The translations under genes were made by a program, and so were the position numbers. A stretch of DNA of 64,000 bases. Source: JAAXIE01 sp965263155 (lineage in GTDB: Bacteria > Chloroflexota > Dehalococcoidia > Lucifugimonadales > JAAXIE01). Below the pieces are notes generated by a model. That model worked only from the letters and a program-made list of their open reading frames with translations. It searched no databases and was not told the DNA's origin. Of the stretch, positions 8,473 to 16,868 are shown piece by piece. Within the stretch, counting starts at the first letter, position 1. Every line of letters starts with the position of its first letter. Location: assembly GCA_965263155.1 (NCBI GenBank), contig OZ253586.1, forward strand, positions 1,116,001 through 1,180,000. Reading direction: 5' to 3'.

Positions 8473-8859
8473 CTAGAGGACGGCGACGGCTTCCATCTCG
8501 ATGAGCAAGTCCGGATGTGCCAAGGCTCGGACTTCCACCATAGTGCTGGCAGGGTAGCTGTCCGAGTTGAAGTACTCGCGCCGCACCTCGTGTATCTGGG
8601 GGAAGTGGCCCATGTCAGTGATGAACACGGTGACCTTAACCACATCGTCGAAGGTCGCGCCCTCCTCGTCCAACACGGCCTTGATGTTCTCCATCACCTG
8701 CTTGGTCTGAGCCTTGATGTCGCCCACGCCGACAATCTCTTGTTGGGCGTTGAAGGCCACCTGGCCGGATACAAACACCATGTTGCCTGCCCGGGTGCCA
8801 TGGCCGAATATGCCTCTGCTGGGAGCAAGTCGCGGGCTGGTAATTGTAGACTTGGGCAT
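8473..8859 (-). CDS. RidA/YjgF/UK114-family protein
   Basis: The 128 residues follow the Rid family: YNYQPATCSQ-like beginnings are replaced here by a GIFGHGTRAGNMVFVSGQVAF strand pair, then IKAQTKQVMENIKAVLDE, VVKVTVFITDM and the C-terminal PASTMVEVRALAHPDLLIEMEAVAV. Rid proteins are homotrimers that hydrolyse reactive enamine/imine intermediates or act in related catabolic steps. The conserved Arg expected near position 105 is present in EVRALAHP. The ATG at 8859 has GGAGG upstream. The dienelactone-hydrolase gene upstream on the same strand ends about 110 bp before this start, with a strong hairpin in between. Confidence 0.92.
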   Translation of the reverse strand: MPKSTITSPRLAPSRGIFGHGTRAGNMVFVSGQVAFNAQQEIVGVGDIKAQTKQVMENIKAVLDEEGATFDDVVKVTVFITDMGHFPQIHEVRREYFNSDSYPASTMVEVRALAHPDLLIEMEAVAVL

Positions 8860-8900
8860 GAGGGAGTCCTCCTTCAGCAGGTTGCGTCTTTCTTACACTT

Positions 8901-8938
8901 ATAGCGGGCCCCTGGAGCGTGTCCAAGGGGCCCGCTAT
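8901..8938 (-). terminator. Strong GC hairpin between dienelactone hydrolase and ridA genes
   Basis: ATAGCGGGCCCCT (8901-8913) and AGGGGCCCGCTAT (8926-8938) are perfect 13-bp inverted repeats around a 12-nt loop. It sits downstream of the hydrolase stop and upstream of ridA on the minus strand. No long U tract follows, so it may be an attenuating or 3'-stabilising structure and not a full intrinsic terminator. Confidence 0.5.
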
Positions 8939-8967
8939 CTGACCTTGATTCAGCCTTGTGAGTCGAA

Positions 8968-9702
8968 CTATCTGGTCCCGGCCGCTACCCTGCCCAGCGT
9001 CATCTGAAGGAAGTCGAGGGTGATGGGCCAAGAGGCCAGCGCCGAGTTCTCCGCGTACCGGTTGGGGTTGGTATGGTCCATGTATGCATGGCCCGTCTGG
9101 GAGTACATGTGGAACTCGTGCGGTATGCTATTGGCCGTTAGCTCGGCGGCGATCTTCAGCATGTCCTCGGGCGACGGGTTGGCGTCGTCCTCGCCAAAGA
9201 AGCCCAGCACCGGGCATCTGATGTTCTTCAGCAGGTCGAAGGGGGTCGGGCCGGCATCGTTGCCCCAACGATTCATGGTGTTGCCACCGTAGAAGGGCAC
9301 CGAAGCCTTGAAGTCGTCAGGGTTCTGGCCGGCCATCTGGAAGGCTACCCGCCCACCCATGCAGAAGCCGATGATGCCGATGCTGCCATTGGCCACACCG
9401 TTGGCGCGGATATAGGCGAGAGCAGCGTTGACGTCGGCCACGATGTTGGTGTCCTGCAGGCGGCCGAGCTTGGTCATGCCGTCGTCGGTGGAATTGGGGT
9501 CCTCGCGGTGGTAGAGGTCGGGGGCAATGGAAGTATAGCCGGCCTCAGCCGAACGCCGGGTCATGTCCTGTATGAAGTTGTCGACGCCGCCGGCGTGCTG
9601 GATAACTACCATCGCCGGATGAGGTCCCGCACCGTCGGGGGTGCATACGAAGGCGCGCATCGTCACGCCGTTCACTTGTAGGTCTTCCCACTTCTCAGCC
9701 AT
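8968..9702 (-). CDS. Dienelactone hydrolase family protein (first of a tandem pair)
   Basis: A 244-residue alpha/beta hydrolase. The nucleophile elbow is GFCMGGR with Cys, the acid lies in GEDDANPSPEDM, and the histidine in TGHAYMDH, giving the Cys-Asp-His triad of dienelactone hydrolases. DLYHRED and the ADVNAALAYIRA helix also fit. Family members open lactone rings or hydrolyse related esters, often in degradation of aromatic or xenobiotic compounds. The ATG at 9702 follows GAGGAGAGA. The gene immediately upstream is a clear paralogue, so the pair probably arose by tandem duplication and may differ in substrate. Confidence 0.9.
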   Translation of the reverse strand: MAEKWEDLQVNGVTMRAFVCTPDGAGPHPAMVVIQHAGGVDNFIQDMTRRSAEAGYTSIAPDLYHREDPNSTDDGMTKLGRLQDTNIVADVNAALAYIRANGVANGSIGIIGFCMGGRVAFQMAGQNPDDFKASVPFYGGNTMNRWGNDAGPTPFDLLKNIRCPVLGFFGEDDANPSPEDMLKIAAELTANSIPHEFHMYSQTGHAYMDHTNPNRYAENSALASWPITLDFLQMTLGRVAAGTR

Positions 9703-9739
9703 TCAGTTCTCTCTCCTCAGATAGTGTTTCGCTCTCAGG

Positions 9740-9764
9740 GGGCGTGATCACTGATATCACGCCC
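9740..9764 (-). terminator. Hairpin between the two dienelactone hydrolase genes
   Basis: GGGCGTGAT (9740-9748) and ATCACGCCC (9756-9764) form a perfect 9-bp stem with a 7-nt loop in the gap between the paralogues. No U tract follows on the minus strand, so its termination efficiency is uncertain. Confidence 0.45.
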
Positions 9765-9820
9765 ATCCTGATCTTCCCCCGTCGATGGGAGAAGGGGATA
9801 GTCCCTCTCTTAGCTGTCGG

Positions 9821-10549
9821 CTAGTTGTCGGCCGCCACTGGGGCCAACTGCAGGGTGCGGGCGAAGAATTCCAAGGTGCGAGGCCAGGAGTTTCGATCGG
9901 CGTCGGCGTTGTACCGCGGTCCCCGCCCGTTCATGAACCCGTGGTCAGCGTTGGGGTAGCTGTAGAACTCGTGCTCCTTGCCGAGACGCGCCATCTCAGC
10001 GTCGATCTTGGCCACGTCCGCCACGGAGGGGTTGGCGTCGATCTCGCCGAAGTGGCCCAGCATGGGGCATTGAATATCGGCTGTGCGGTCGAAGGGGGTC
10101 GGCCCTTCGCCCCAAGAGAGCATGGTGTTGCCCCCGTAGTAGTTTACTCCCGCTTTCATACCGGGTATCGCCGATGTCATAAGGTAGACCACTCGGCCTC
10201 CCATGCAGTAGCCCACAATGCCGACGTGGTCGCTGTCGATGCCGGGGTGGGCGCGTAGGAAGTCCATGGTAGCCTGCACGTCGGCGATGAGGTTGGCATC
10301 CAACAGCCGTCCACGGCGTGTGGGTGCGTCGTCGGTGCAGTCGGGAGGGTCGCGGTGGTACAGCACAGGGGCCACACCCACATACCCCGCCTCGGGCATG
10401 CGCCGGGTCATCTCCTGGATGAAGTCGTCCACCCCGCCTTGGTGCTGAATCACGATAACCGCGGGAAAGGGCCCGTCGCCCTCGGGGACGCTGACGTAAA
10501 GGCCCATGTCCTTCCCATTGACGGTTGTTGATTCCCAGAAATTGGGCAT
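9821..10549 (-). CDS. Dienelactone hydrolase family protein (second of a tandem pair)
   Basis: This 242-residue protein is a paralogue of its downstream neighbour. It has GYCMGGRVVY around the nucleophilic Cys, GEIDANPSV around the Asp and PNADHGFMNGRG around the His. Both proteins begin with a short strand (VNGKDMGLYV here) and share HQGGVDDFIQEMTRR versus HAGGVDNFIQDMTRR. The ATG at 10549 is chosen because GGAGG lies five bases upstream, while the frame runs on to 10600. It is the first gene of a minus-strand series. A role in lactone or ester hydrolysis during catabolism is likely, but the substrate is unknown. Confidence 0.9.
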   Translation of the reverse strand: MPNFWESTTVNGKDMGLYVSVPEGDGPFPAVIVIQHQGGVDDFIQEMTRRMPEAGYVGVAPVLYHRDPPDCTDDAPTRRGRLLDANLIADVQATMDFLRAHPGIDSDHVGIVGYCMGGRVVYLMTSAIPGMKAGVNYYGGNTMLSWGEGPTPFDRTADIQCPMLGHFGEIDANPSVADVAKIDAEMARLGKEHEFYSYPNADHGFMNGRGPRYNADADRNSWPRTLEFFARTLQLAPVAADN

Positions 10550-10607
10550 GCTCGCCTCCTTCAAGATTGCTGGGACGAAAATCTGGCCGCATTCTAGCAA
10601 AGGGCAC

Positions 10608-11166
10608 CTAGGGCTTCAACCGGCGGGCTCCTCTCGTACTTGCGTAGGGCTTAGGAAGGTGTGAACATCTCCGTTATACCGGTGAAAGCCAGTATCCGGA
10701 AAGGTCTCCGACCGGCGCGACTGCTTGTGCAAGCAACCCCCATGACATCCGCCCGTTGACCCCGGCCGCCCTTCCCGCCTATCCTCCACATAGGCCCCCC
10801 ACCCGCATTTCGTCGCACCCCGGCCCCGAGCCCAAATCCAGAGGGACCTGCCACAGGGAGTCTACAATCTCTCAGATTTGTACCGGATACAACGAAGTAA
10901 AAAATGCACAGGCATCAGCTACGAAAACGCAAACAATCGTGTATCGTGTGTCAGCCTCTTGACTAAGGCAAAGCTGACACGTAGCTGGGCCGGTCCAAAT
11001 CTCGGTGCAATAACATACACACAGTTTACAACTAATATAGTATTAGAATGGCAAGGGAGATGAACAAATTAGCACTGGACCACCACAAAACGCGGCAAAT
11101 GCGATCAAACGGCTTTCGCCCTCTTCAACACCGCAATCCTGAACAGTTACAGGGAGGCTCCACACA
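10608..11166. other. Long intergenic region with inverted repeats, no gene found
   Basis: About 560 bp, more AT-rich in its second half, separate the divergent hydrolase and ferredoxin genes. I see no convincing coding frame. GTGTCAGC (10948-10955) and GCTGACAC (10973-10980) can form an 8-bp hairpin. CTAATA-TAG-TATTAG (11032-11046) is a perfect short palindrome of operator type. It could hold a regulator site or an unannotated small RNA. Confidence 0.4.
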
Positions 11167-11195
11167 TTGCAACCGGGATGCAAAGCGCCTATAAT
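11167..11195 (+). promoter_or_regulatory. Promoter of the ferredoxin gene
   Basis: TTGCAA (11167-11172), a 17-bp spacer and a perfect TATAAT (11190-11195) lie 47 bp before the ferredoxin ATG. This is the best-looking housekeeping promoter in the window. Confidence 0.75.
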
Positions 11196-11242
11196 CTTCT
11201 GTTGCAACAGTAACCATTGTGGCTATCTGGAAAGGGGGAAAC

Positions 11243-11515
11243 ATGACGTACATCATCGCGGAGCCCTGTGTTGGGGTAAAGGACGGGGCCTGCACTGACG
11301 TATGTCCCGTAGATTGCATCTACACCACCGACGACGACACCATGTTTTACATCAACCCGGACGAGTGCATCGACTGCGCTGCCTGCGAGCCCGTGTGCCC
11401 GGTGACCGCCATCTTTGCCGAGGACGCCGTTCCCGGCGAGTGGGCCAGCTTCACCCCTCTCAACTACGACTACTTCAAGAACAAAGACCTCTCGAGCCTG
11501 AAGACTCACCTCTAG
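11243..11515 (+). CDS. fdxA: Seven-iron-type ferredoxin
   Basis: The 90 residues carry CVGVKDGACTDVCPVDC near the N terminus, where the longer spacing of the first cluster suggests a [3Fe-4S] or modified site. A second motif, CIDCAACEPVCP, is a classical [4Fe-4S] set. The tail PGEWASFTPLNYDYF resembles the Thermus/Mycobacterium FdxA proteins. It is a small soluble electron carrier. ATG 11243 is preceded by AAGGGGG. An in-frame GTG at 11219 is less likely. It has its own promoter and an intrinsic terminator, so it is monocistronic. The redox partner is unknown. Confidence 0.92.
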   Translation: MTYIIAEPCVGVKDGACTDVCPVDCIYTTDDDTMFYINPDECIDCAACEPVCPVTAIFAEDAVPGEWASFTPLNYDYFKNKDLSSLKTHL

Positions 11516-11565
11516 TCTTCTAGCCCTCCGCACCAGCGGGGGTGAAAAGGGGGAGGCGCCAGCAG

Positions 11566-11599
11566 AAACCTTTGAGGGCGGGAACCCCTCAAAGGTTTT
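11566..11599 (+). terminator. Intrinsic terminator of the ferredoxin gene
   Basis: AAACCTTTGAGGG (11566-11578) and CCCTCAAAGGTTT (11586-11598) form a perfect 13-bp stem with a 7-nt loop ending in TTTT. It lies 50 bp after the ferredoxin stop and 54 bp before the aconitase start. Confidence 0.85.
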
Positions 11600-11652
11600 G
11601 CTATGTTGTGGTGGGCAATACAAGCAGCGATGCTGCGTAGGGAGAGTTGAGC

Positions 11653-13923
11653 ATGGCCGTCATTGAATCCACCCCCGATTTCGTATCAAACGCGTATGAG
11701 AAGATGGACCGCAACCTGAATGCGGTCCGGGCCAACCTCGATAGGCCCATTGGCTTGGCGGACAAGGTCCTGCTGTCCCACCTCGACGACCCCAACACGA
11801 CCGACCTTGTTCGGGGCCAGACCTACGTGCAGCTACGCCCCGACAGGGTGATTCTGCAGGATGTACTGGGGCAAACGGCTATGCTGCAGTTCATGCAGAC
11901 GAGGCGTTCTTCCACGGCCGTTCCCACGACCGTGCATTGTGACCACCTGATACAGGCTAGGGTGGAGGGTGCCGCCGACCTGCGTGAGTCGCTAGGTGAG
12001 AACGAGGAGGTGTACAACTTCCTGCGCTCCGCAGCTGCCAAGTTTGGAGTGGGCTTCTGGGGTCCGGGCGCTGGCATCATTCATCAAGTGGCCTTGGAGC
12101 AGTACGCCTTCCCCGGCCAGCTGATGATCGGCACAGACTCACATACCCCTAACGGTGGGGGCCTAGGATCCATCTCGGTGGGTGTGGGCGGGGCCGATGC
12201 CGTTGAGGTCATGGCGGGCCTGCCTTGGGAGGTGTTGTACCCGCGCTTCATCGGTGTGCATCTAACCGGTGAAATGAGCGGTTGGACCGCCCCCAAGGAT
12301 GTCATCCTCTACTTGGCGGGCGAACTCACCGTCTCCGGTGGCACTAATGCCATCATTGAGTATTTCGGGCCGGGCACCAGCTCCATTAGCGCTACGGGCA
12401 AGGCGACTATCACCAACATGGGAGCCGAACTCGGTGCGACTACCTCCGTCTTCCCTTACGACGAGCGCATGGCCCGCTACCTGCGGGCCACACATCGTGG
12501 CGACCTGGTCGCGTTGGCGGAGCGATACGCCCACATACTCCGGGCCGATGCCGAGTGCGAGGCCGACCCCGCCCGCTACTACGACCGCGTGGTGGAGATC
12601 GACCTGTCGAAGCTGGAGCCCCACCTAGTAGGCCCCCACTCTCCAGACCGCGCCCGCCCCATCTCCCGTTTGGCCCAAGAGGTGCAGGAGAATGGCGACT
12701 TCGTCGACTCTATATCTACGGCCCTCATCGGCTCTTGTACCAACTCCTCTTACGAAGACATGAGCCGTGCAGCCGACGTTGCTGAGCAGGCGAAACAACA
12801 CGGCATCAAGTCCGCTGTCCCATTCCTCATTACCCCTGGCTCCGAGCAGGTGAGGGCAACTATCGAACGAGACGGGCAGATGCAGTCCCTGCAAGACATC
12901 GACGGCACGGTGCTGGCGAATGCCTGTGGCCCTTGCATCGGCCAGTGGCGGCGTGCCCAAGAGCAGTCGGCCCAGCCGAACACCATCGTCACCTCATACA
13001 ACCGCAACTTCCCCGCGCGGAACGATGGGCAGCCAGCCACCATGAACTTCATCGCTAGCCCCGAAATCGTGACCGCCATGGCCCTCGCGGGCAGGTTATC
13101 CTTCAACCCTATGACCGACACTTTGACCGATTCAAACGGCCAAGCCTTTACGCTGGAGACGCCGCAATCCGCTCCTGAAGTGCCCGAGCGGGATTTCGCG
13201 TTGGGTGTGTCGTCCTACGAGGCCCCGCCTGAGGACGGGTCGGGAATTGAGTTGAGCGTCGACCCCAACAGTGAGCGGATACAGCTGATGGAGCCTTGGC
13301 CTGCTTGGGACGGCAACGACTTACACGACATGCCGGTGCTAATGAAGACCCAAGGCAAGACCACCACCGACCACATCTCACCCGCCGGTCCATGGCTGCG
13401 TTTCAGGGGGCACCTCAACCGCTTCAGCGACAATATGTTCATGGGGGCAACCAACGCCTACACTGGCGAAGCGGGCAAGGGAGCTAACATAGTCAGTGGC
13501 GAACAGTCGCAGAGCATCTCGTCCATTGCCCGGGACTACCAGTCGCGGGCCCTCAAGTGGGTAGTGGTAGGAGATCACAACTACGGCGAGGGCAGCAGCA
13601 GGGAGCACGCCGCCTTATGTCCCCGACTGCTGGGAGGGGCCGCCGTAATCGCTCGAAGCTTTGCCCGAATCCACGAGAGCAACCTGAAAAAGCAGGGCCT
13701 GCTGGCCCTCACCTTCCAGGACGCTTCCCACTATGACAGCATACGGGAGGACGACCGGATCAGCTTGGTAGGCTTGAGCGAGATGGCGGCGGGCAAGCCA
13801 GTGGAGTGCATGGTACAGCATGCCGACGGCACGTCCGAGACTTTGTCACTAAACCATTCCTACAGTGAGTCACAGCTGGAATGGTTCCGCGCTGGGTCGG
13901 CCCTCAACCTGTTCCACAGGTAG
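11653..13923 (+). CDS. acn: Aconitate hydratase, mitochondrial type
   Basis: This 756-residue protein interconverts citrate and isocitrate in the TCA cycle. The [4Fe-4S] ligands are visible as Cys362 (GSCTNSSYED), Cys425 and Cys428 (ACGPCIGQW). DSHTPNGGGLG and the swivel-domain GDHNYGEGSSREHAAL and RSFARIHESNLKKQG segments are intact. The length and TTVHCDHLIQA beginning match the mitochondrial aconitase group, and not the roughly 890-residue AcnA or the AcnB type. ATG 11653 has GGGAGAG six bases upstream. A TTG at 11647 is also in frame. It stands alone behind the ferredoxin terminator. Confidence 0.95.
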   Translation: MAVIESTPDFVSNAYEKMDRNLNAVRANLDRPIGLADKVLLSHLDDPNTTDLVRGQTYVQLRPDRVILQDVLGQTAMLQFMQTRRSSTAVPTTVHCDHLIQARVEGAADLRESLGENEEVYNFLRSAAAKFGVGFWGPGAGIIHQVALEQYAFPGQLMIGTDSHTPNGGGLGSISVGVGGADAVEVMAGLPWEVLYPRFIGVHLTGEMSGWTAPKDVILYLAGELTVSGGTNAIIEYFGPGTSSISATGKATITNMGAELGATTSVFPYDERMARYLRATHRGDLVALAERYAHILRADAECEADPARYYDRVVEIDLSKLEPHLVGPHSPDRARPISRLAQEVQENGDFVDSISTALIGSCTNSSYEDMSRAADVAEQAKQHGIKSAVPFLITPGSEQVRATIERDGQMQSLQDIDGTVLANACGPCIGQWRRAQEQSAQPNTIVTSYNRNFPARNDGQPATMNFIASPEIVTAMALAGRLSFNPMTDTLTDSNGQAFTLETPQSAPEVPERDFALGVSSYEAPPEDGSGIELSVDPNSERIQLMEPWPAWDGNDLHDMPVLMKTQGKTTTDHISPAGPWLRFRGHLNRFSDNMFMGATNAYTGEAGKGANIVSGEQSQSISSIARDYQSRALKWVVVGDHNYGEGSSREHAALCPRLLGGAAVIARSFARIHESNLKKQGLLALTFQDASHYDSIREDDRISLVGLSEMAAGKPVECMVQHADGTSETLSLNHSYSESQLEWFRAGSALNLFHR

Positions 13924-14024
13924 CCGGCGCGCTCGGATCTGCCCGCGTTTCTGACTGCTAGGATCGAATCGGCGCTGGCGCTCCCATGGCCGTACGGGGT
14001 CTTGGGATGTGATTGTAGAGGGGT

Positions 14025-14051
14025 GGCAGGGCCGAGTCATCAGGCCCTGCC
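14025..14051. terminator. GC-rich hairpin between convergent aconitase and HemQ-like genes
   Basis: GGCAGGGCC (14025-14033) and GGCCCTGCC (14043-14051) form a perfect 9-bp stem with a 9-nt loop. It lies between two convergent genes, where a bidirectional terminator would be expected. There is no U tract. The rest of 13924-14193 shows nothing else. Confidence 0.4.
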
Positions 14052-14193
14052 GGTGGTGGTTGAGCTCAATCTCCGCTTGGAGTTCCCTCGCTCTATCTGC
14101 GGTCGCAAACTCTCCTCGTGTTGGGCTCGCTCTTCTGCCTCTTCTGTAGATGCCGATCGGAATCTCCGAGTTGGGCGAGCATAGCACGGCAAA

Positions 14194-14886
14194 CTACCCC
14201 AGCAGGTCCAGACACTCTCGTAAAGGTTTGCGGACGCAGGTGAAGATGGGCGTGTCCTGCTGGGTGTAGGGACGTTGCTCTTGGTGGCGAAGCGCCATGA
14301 CCAGTTCCAGGAAGTCGGAGGGGTTGTCGCCCTCGAAGCCCAGCACGAACTCTTGGTCGTCCAACCCGAAGGAGTAGGTGGTGTGAATCTTCACGGTCGG
14401 GAAACGGTGCCCAATGGTGAAGTGCTCGTTCATCAGGCGCTGCCGCTCCTCCGCTGAGAGTTGGTACCACTGGTGAGTCTTGGTGAAGGGATAGATGAAG
14501 AGATAGGGCCGGCCCAGCGGTTGGATGGCCCCCGTCAGTTCTTGACCAGGGTGAGAGTGCTCGCTGACGTAAGGGGACGGATGGGTGAGGGCGAAGTAGG
14601 AGTAGGGCGTGTGCAGATAGCCACCGATAGTGGTGCGCCGTATTCCTCCCATCAGCCCTTCAATCAGCTCCACCGAGGGGCTCACCTTCCACAGCATGAA
14701 GTCGGCGTCACCACGGGTGGCCGTCAGACTGTAACTGTTTACCAGCATGGCCGACGAGAGTTCCTTCACGATGGTTGTCAGCTCCTCTTTGTCGCCCTCC
14801 TTCTCGGCGGGGTTTCGCCGTCCCCAAGCGGGGTCCACCTTGAAGAAGGTGTACTTCACAAAATCTCGCCCTTTCTCCTCGGCCAT
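14194..14886 (-). CDS. hemQ: Chlorite dismutase/HemQ-family heme protein
   Basis: At 230 residues this is of the length seen for HemQ, the coproheme decarboxylase that makes heme b in Gram-positive and related bacteria. The C-terminal ferredoxin-like half has KTHQWYQL, EERQRLMNEHFTIGHRFP with the expected heme-ligand histidine, TTYSFGLDDQEFVLGFEGD and MALRHQEQRPYTQQDTP. True chlorite dismutases carry a distal Arg that I cannot place here, so the heme-synthesis role is more likely. GGAG precedes the ATG. A minus-strand TATAAT at 14932-14937 may be its -10, in a region shared with the divergent thiamine operon promoter. Confidence 0.82.
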   Translation of the reverse strand: MAEEKGRDFVKYTFFKVDPAWGRRNPAEKEGDKEELTTIVKELSSAMLVNSYSLTATRGDADFMLWKVSPSVELIEGLMGGIRRTTIGGYLHTPYSYFALTHPSPYVSEHSHPGQELTGAIQPLGRPYLFIYPFTKTHQWYQLSAEERQRLMNEHFTIGHRFPTVKIHTTYSFGLDDQEFVLGFEGDNPSDFLELVMALRHQEQRPYTQQDTPIFTCVRKPLRECLDLLG

Positions 14887-14950
14887 TGGTCTCCTTCATG
14901 GGTCTCATTACTAGCGTAGTTAGCGCTTTCCATTATAGCCTAGAGCGCAT

Positions 14951-14980
14951 TTGACACCCTCGCGTTTTCGCAGATATACT
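14951..14980 (+). promoter_or_regulatory. Promoter of the thiamine-pyrimidine salvage operon
   Basis: A perfect TTGACA (14951-14956) and TATACT (14975-14980) are 18 bp apart, placing the transcript start just before the TPP riboswitch. Confidence 0.75.
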
Positions 14981-15006
14981 CGCCGTCACAAACTATCAGT
15001 GAGGAC

Positions 15007-15100
15007 CATAGGGGAGCTCGGTGGAGCCGGGCTGAGAGGCCCCCAGTGTTGGGGCGACCCTTATGAACCTGATCTGGGTAATGCCAGCGGAGGGAATGTG
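15007..15100 (+). promoter_or_regulatory. TPP (THI-box) riboswitch
   Basis: All conserved parts of the thiamine pyrophosphate aptamer are present: GGGG near 15011, GCTGAGAGG (pyrimidine-sensing arm, 15031-15039), GACCCTT (15056-15062), GAACCTGATCTGGGTAAT and GCCAGCGGAGGGA. A short P1 can form from CATA (15007-15010) and TGTG (15097-15100). It precedes a terminator and then a thiamine-pyrimidine transporter operon, the classic arrangement in which bound TPP shuts off transcription. Confidence 0.95.
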
Positions 15101-15125
15101 CCATGCCAAAGCTCGCTTTTTTGAC

Positions 15126-15156
15126 AGCCGCCACTTGTGGAGTGGGCGGCTTTTTT
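15126..15156 (+). terminator. Riboswitch expression-platform terminator
   Basis: AGCCGCC (15126-15132) pairs with GGCGGCT (15145-15151) and is followed by a run of T (15151-15156). It lies between the TPP aptamer and the first operon gene, so ligand binding can end transcription here. Confidence 0.85.
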
Positions 15157-15175
15157 GTTGGGATGGATTGCTGAG

Positions 15176-15973
15176 ATGCAATCGTTTCCCCGCATTTCCC
15201 TTCGGGGCATCGGAAAGAGCTTTTCCTCTGGACAACGCAGCTTGTCGGTGCTGGAGGGTGTCGACTTTCAAGTCGATGATAGGCAGTTCGTCTCCATCAT
15301 CGGCCCCAGTGGCTGTGGTAAGACGACGCTGCTGAACATTATCGCCGGTCTGGACAACCCGACAACTGGTGTTGTGGAGCTGGATGGAAAGCCTGCCCCC
15401 CAGCGTCTCGCTATGGTCGCCTATATGCAGCAGAAGGACCTGCTGATGCCTTGGCGGACCGTGCTGGAAAACGCCATTCTGGCCTTGGAGGTCCGTGGCG
15501 TACCCCGGAAGGAGGCCCGCCAGCGCGCCGAGAGCCTGTTGGCGCCCTTCGGACTTGACGGTTTCGCAAAGCAATACCCGGCGACATTGTCGGGTGGCAT
15601 GCGGCAGCGGGCCGCCTTTCTCCGCACCTTTCTTGCCGAGCGCGACGTGCTTCTGCTGGACGAGCCCTTCGGGGCTCTGGACGCACTGACCCGGGCCCAG
15701 ATGCAGGAGTGGCTCATGGATATGTGGGCCGACTTGGGCAAGACCATCGTTCTTATCACCCACGATGTAGAAGAGGCGATACTCCTCTCCGACGTCATCT
15801 ACGTGCTCAGCGGGCGCCCTGGACGCGTGAAACGGGTGGTGGATGTAGACATGCCTCGGCCTCGTAGCTACCGCGACATCACGGAGCCTTGGTTCAACCA
15901 TCTCAAGGCCGATCTGCTGTCAAGCCTGCGCGAGGAAAGTCTACCGGCAGGGGTTACTACCTCATGGCGCTAG
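15176..15973 (+). CDS. thiZ: ABC transporter ATP-binding protein for thiamine pyrimidine precursor
   Basis: The 265 residues hold Walker A GPSGCGKTT, the Q-loop segment AYMQQKDLLMPW, signature LSGGMRQR, Walker B VLLLDEPFGALD and the switch His in VLITHDVEEA. This is a standard NitT/TauT/thiamine-precursor importer ATPase. ATG 15176 lies just after the riboswitch terminator. Reading frames that start earlier would begin inside the terminator. It overlaps the permease start by 10 bp. The TPP riboswitch and the ThiY, TenA and ThiD neighbours indicate uptake of an amino- or formylamino-pyrimidine released from degraded thiamine. Confidence 0.92.
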   Translation: MQSFPRISLRGIGKSFSSGQRSLSVLEGVDFQVDDRQFVSIIGPSGCGKTTLLNIIAGLDNPTTGVVELDGKPAPQRLAMVAYMQQKDLLMPWRTVLENAILALEVRGVPRKEARQRAESLLAPFGLDGFAKQYPATLSGGMRQRAAFLRTFLAERDVLLLDEPFGALDALTRAQMQEWLMDMWADLGKTIVLITHDVEEAILLSDVIYVLSGRPGRVKRVVDVDMPRPRSYRDITEPWFNHLKADLLSSLREESLPAGVTTSWR

Positions 15974-16821
15974 GCATCGGTCGATGGAGTGAGACCTCTG
16001 ATTTGGCGGCCGTCGCCGGAGTAGCTGTGTTGCGGGCGCGCTGGCTGATGCGCGCCTCCCTGCGTTGGGTAGTTTCTCTGGCCATCATTGCGGGACTCGT
16101 CCTTGTGTGGCAAGGAGTTGTGGTCTTCTACGACATTCCCCACTGGAAGCTGCCTGCTCCCCTAGAGGTGGCCAAGGAGCTATGGTACAGCAAGGGACTT
16201 TTGGCGTCCCACGCTTGGATCACAGTGCAGGAGATGCTCCTAGGTCTATTGGCCGCTTTGGCCGCAGGGCTGTTTCTGGCGACGGTCATCAACATGTCGC
16301 GGACGCTGGCCCGGGTGGTGTATCCGGTAATAATCGCCGCCGAGACCTTTCCCATCATCATCATGGCGCCTCTGCTCCTCATCTGGGTGGGCTACGGGAT
16401 TGAGCATAAGGTCATAGTGGTTGCTCTTATCGCCTTCTTCCCGGTGGTCATAAATACCGCCGACGGTCTCCGTTCCACCGACCCCGACCTGCTGAACCTT
16501 ATGCGTACCATGGGGGCCAACCGCTGGCAGCTCTTTACGAAGGTTCAGATACCCAATGCTCTGCCCTTTATGTTTTCCGGCATCAAGCTCGCGGCTACGG
16601 TCAGCGTCATTGGGGCCGTCATAGGTGAGTGGGTAGGTTCCAGTGAAGGCTTGGGTTATCTAGCAATGCTCTCCAAGGGGAAGTTCCTCTTCGACCGGGT
16701 TTACGCCGTCACCTTCCTGTTCAGCCTGCTGGGAATGAGCATGTTCGTGCTGGTGGGGTTGCTGGAGAGGTTAATGCTCCCTTGGCATCACAGCCACAAG
16801 AGAGATTCGGCCTTGGAATGA
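15964..16821 (+). CDS. thiX: ABC transporter permease for thiamine pyrimidine precursor
   Basis: This 285-residue membrane protein has about six hydrophobic segments, including WVVSLAIIAGLVLVW, the MLLGLLAALAAGLFLATVI region and a FLFSLLGMSMFVLVGLL helix near the end. The coupling motif reads MRTMGANRWQLFTKVQIPNALPFMFSGIK, close to the EAA loop of the SsuC/ThiX type. ATG 15964 overlaps the end of the ATPase gene, so the two are translationally coupled. The frame itself extends upstream to a GTG at 15889, which would overlap more. It forms the membrane part of the importer with the flanking ATPase and lipoprotein. Confidence 0.92.
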   Translation: MALGIGRWSETSDLAAVAGVAVLRARWLMRASLRWVVSLAIIAGLVLVWQGVVVFYDIPHWKLPAPLEVAKELWYSKGLLASHAWITVQEMLLGLLAALAAGLFLATVINMSRTLARVVYPVIIAAETFPIIIMAPLLLIWVGYGIEHKVIVVALIAFFPVVINTADGLRSTDPDLLNLMRTMGANRWQLFTKVQIPNALPFMFSGIKLAATVSVIGAVIGEWVGSSEGLGYLAMLSKGKFLFDRVYAVTFLFSLLGMSMFVLVGLLERLMLPWHHSHKRDSALE

Positions 16822-16868
16822 CAGGCGGGTGCGCCTGCAATGGAAGTCTGAATTTGGAGGAGACTAGG

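Noticed and set aside
14996..15901. A 301-residue minus-strand frame across the TPP riboswitch and thiZ
   Set aside because: It is antisense to the riboswitch, terminator and a certain ATPase gene, and its composition is that of a shadow frame.
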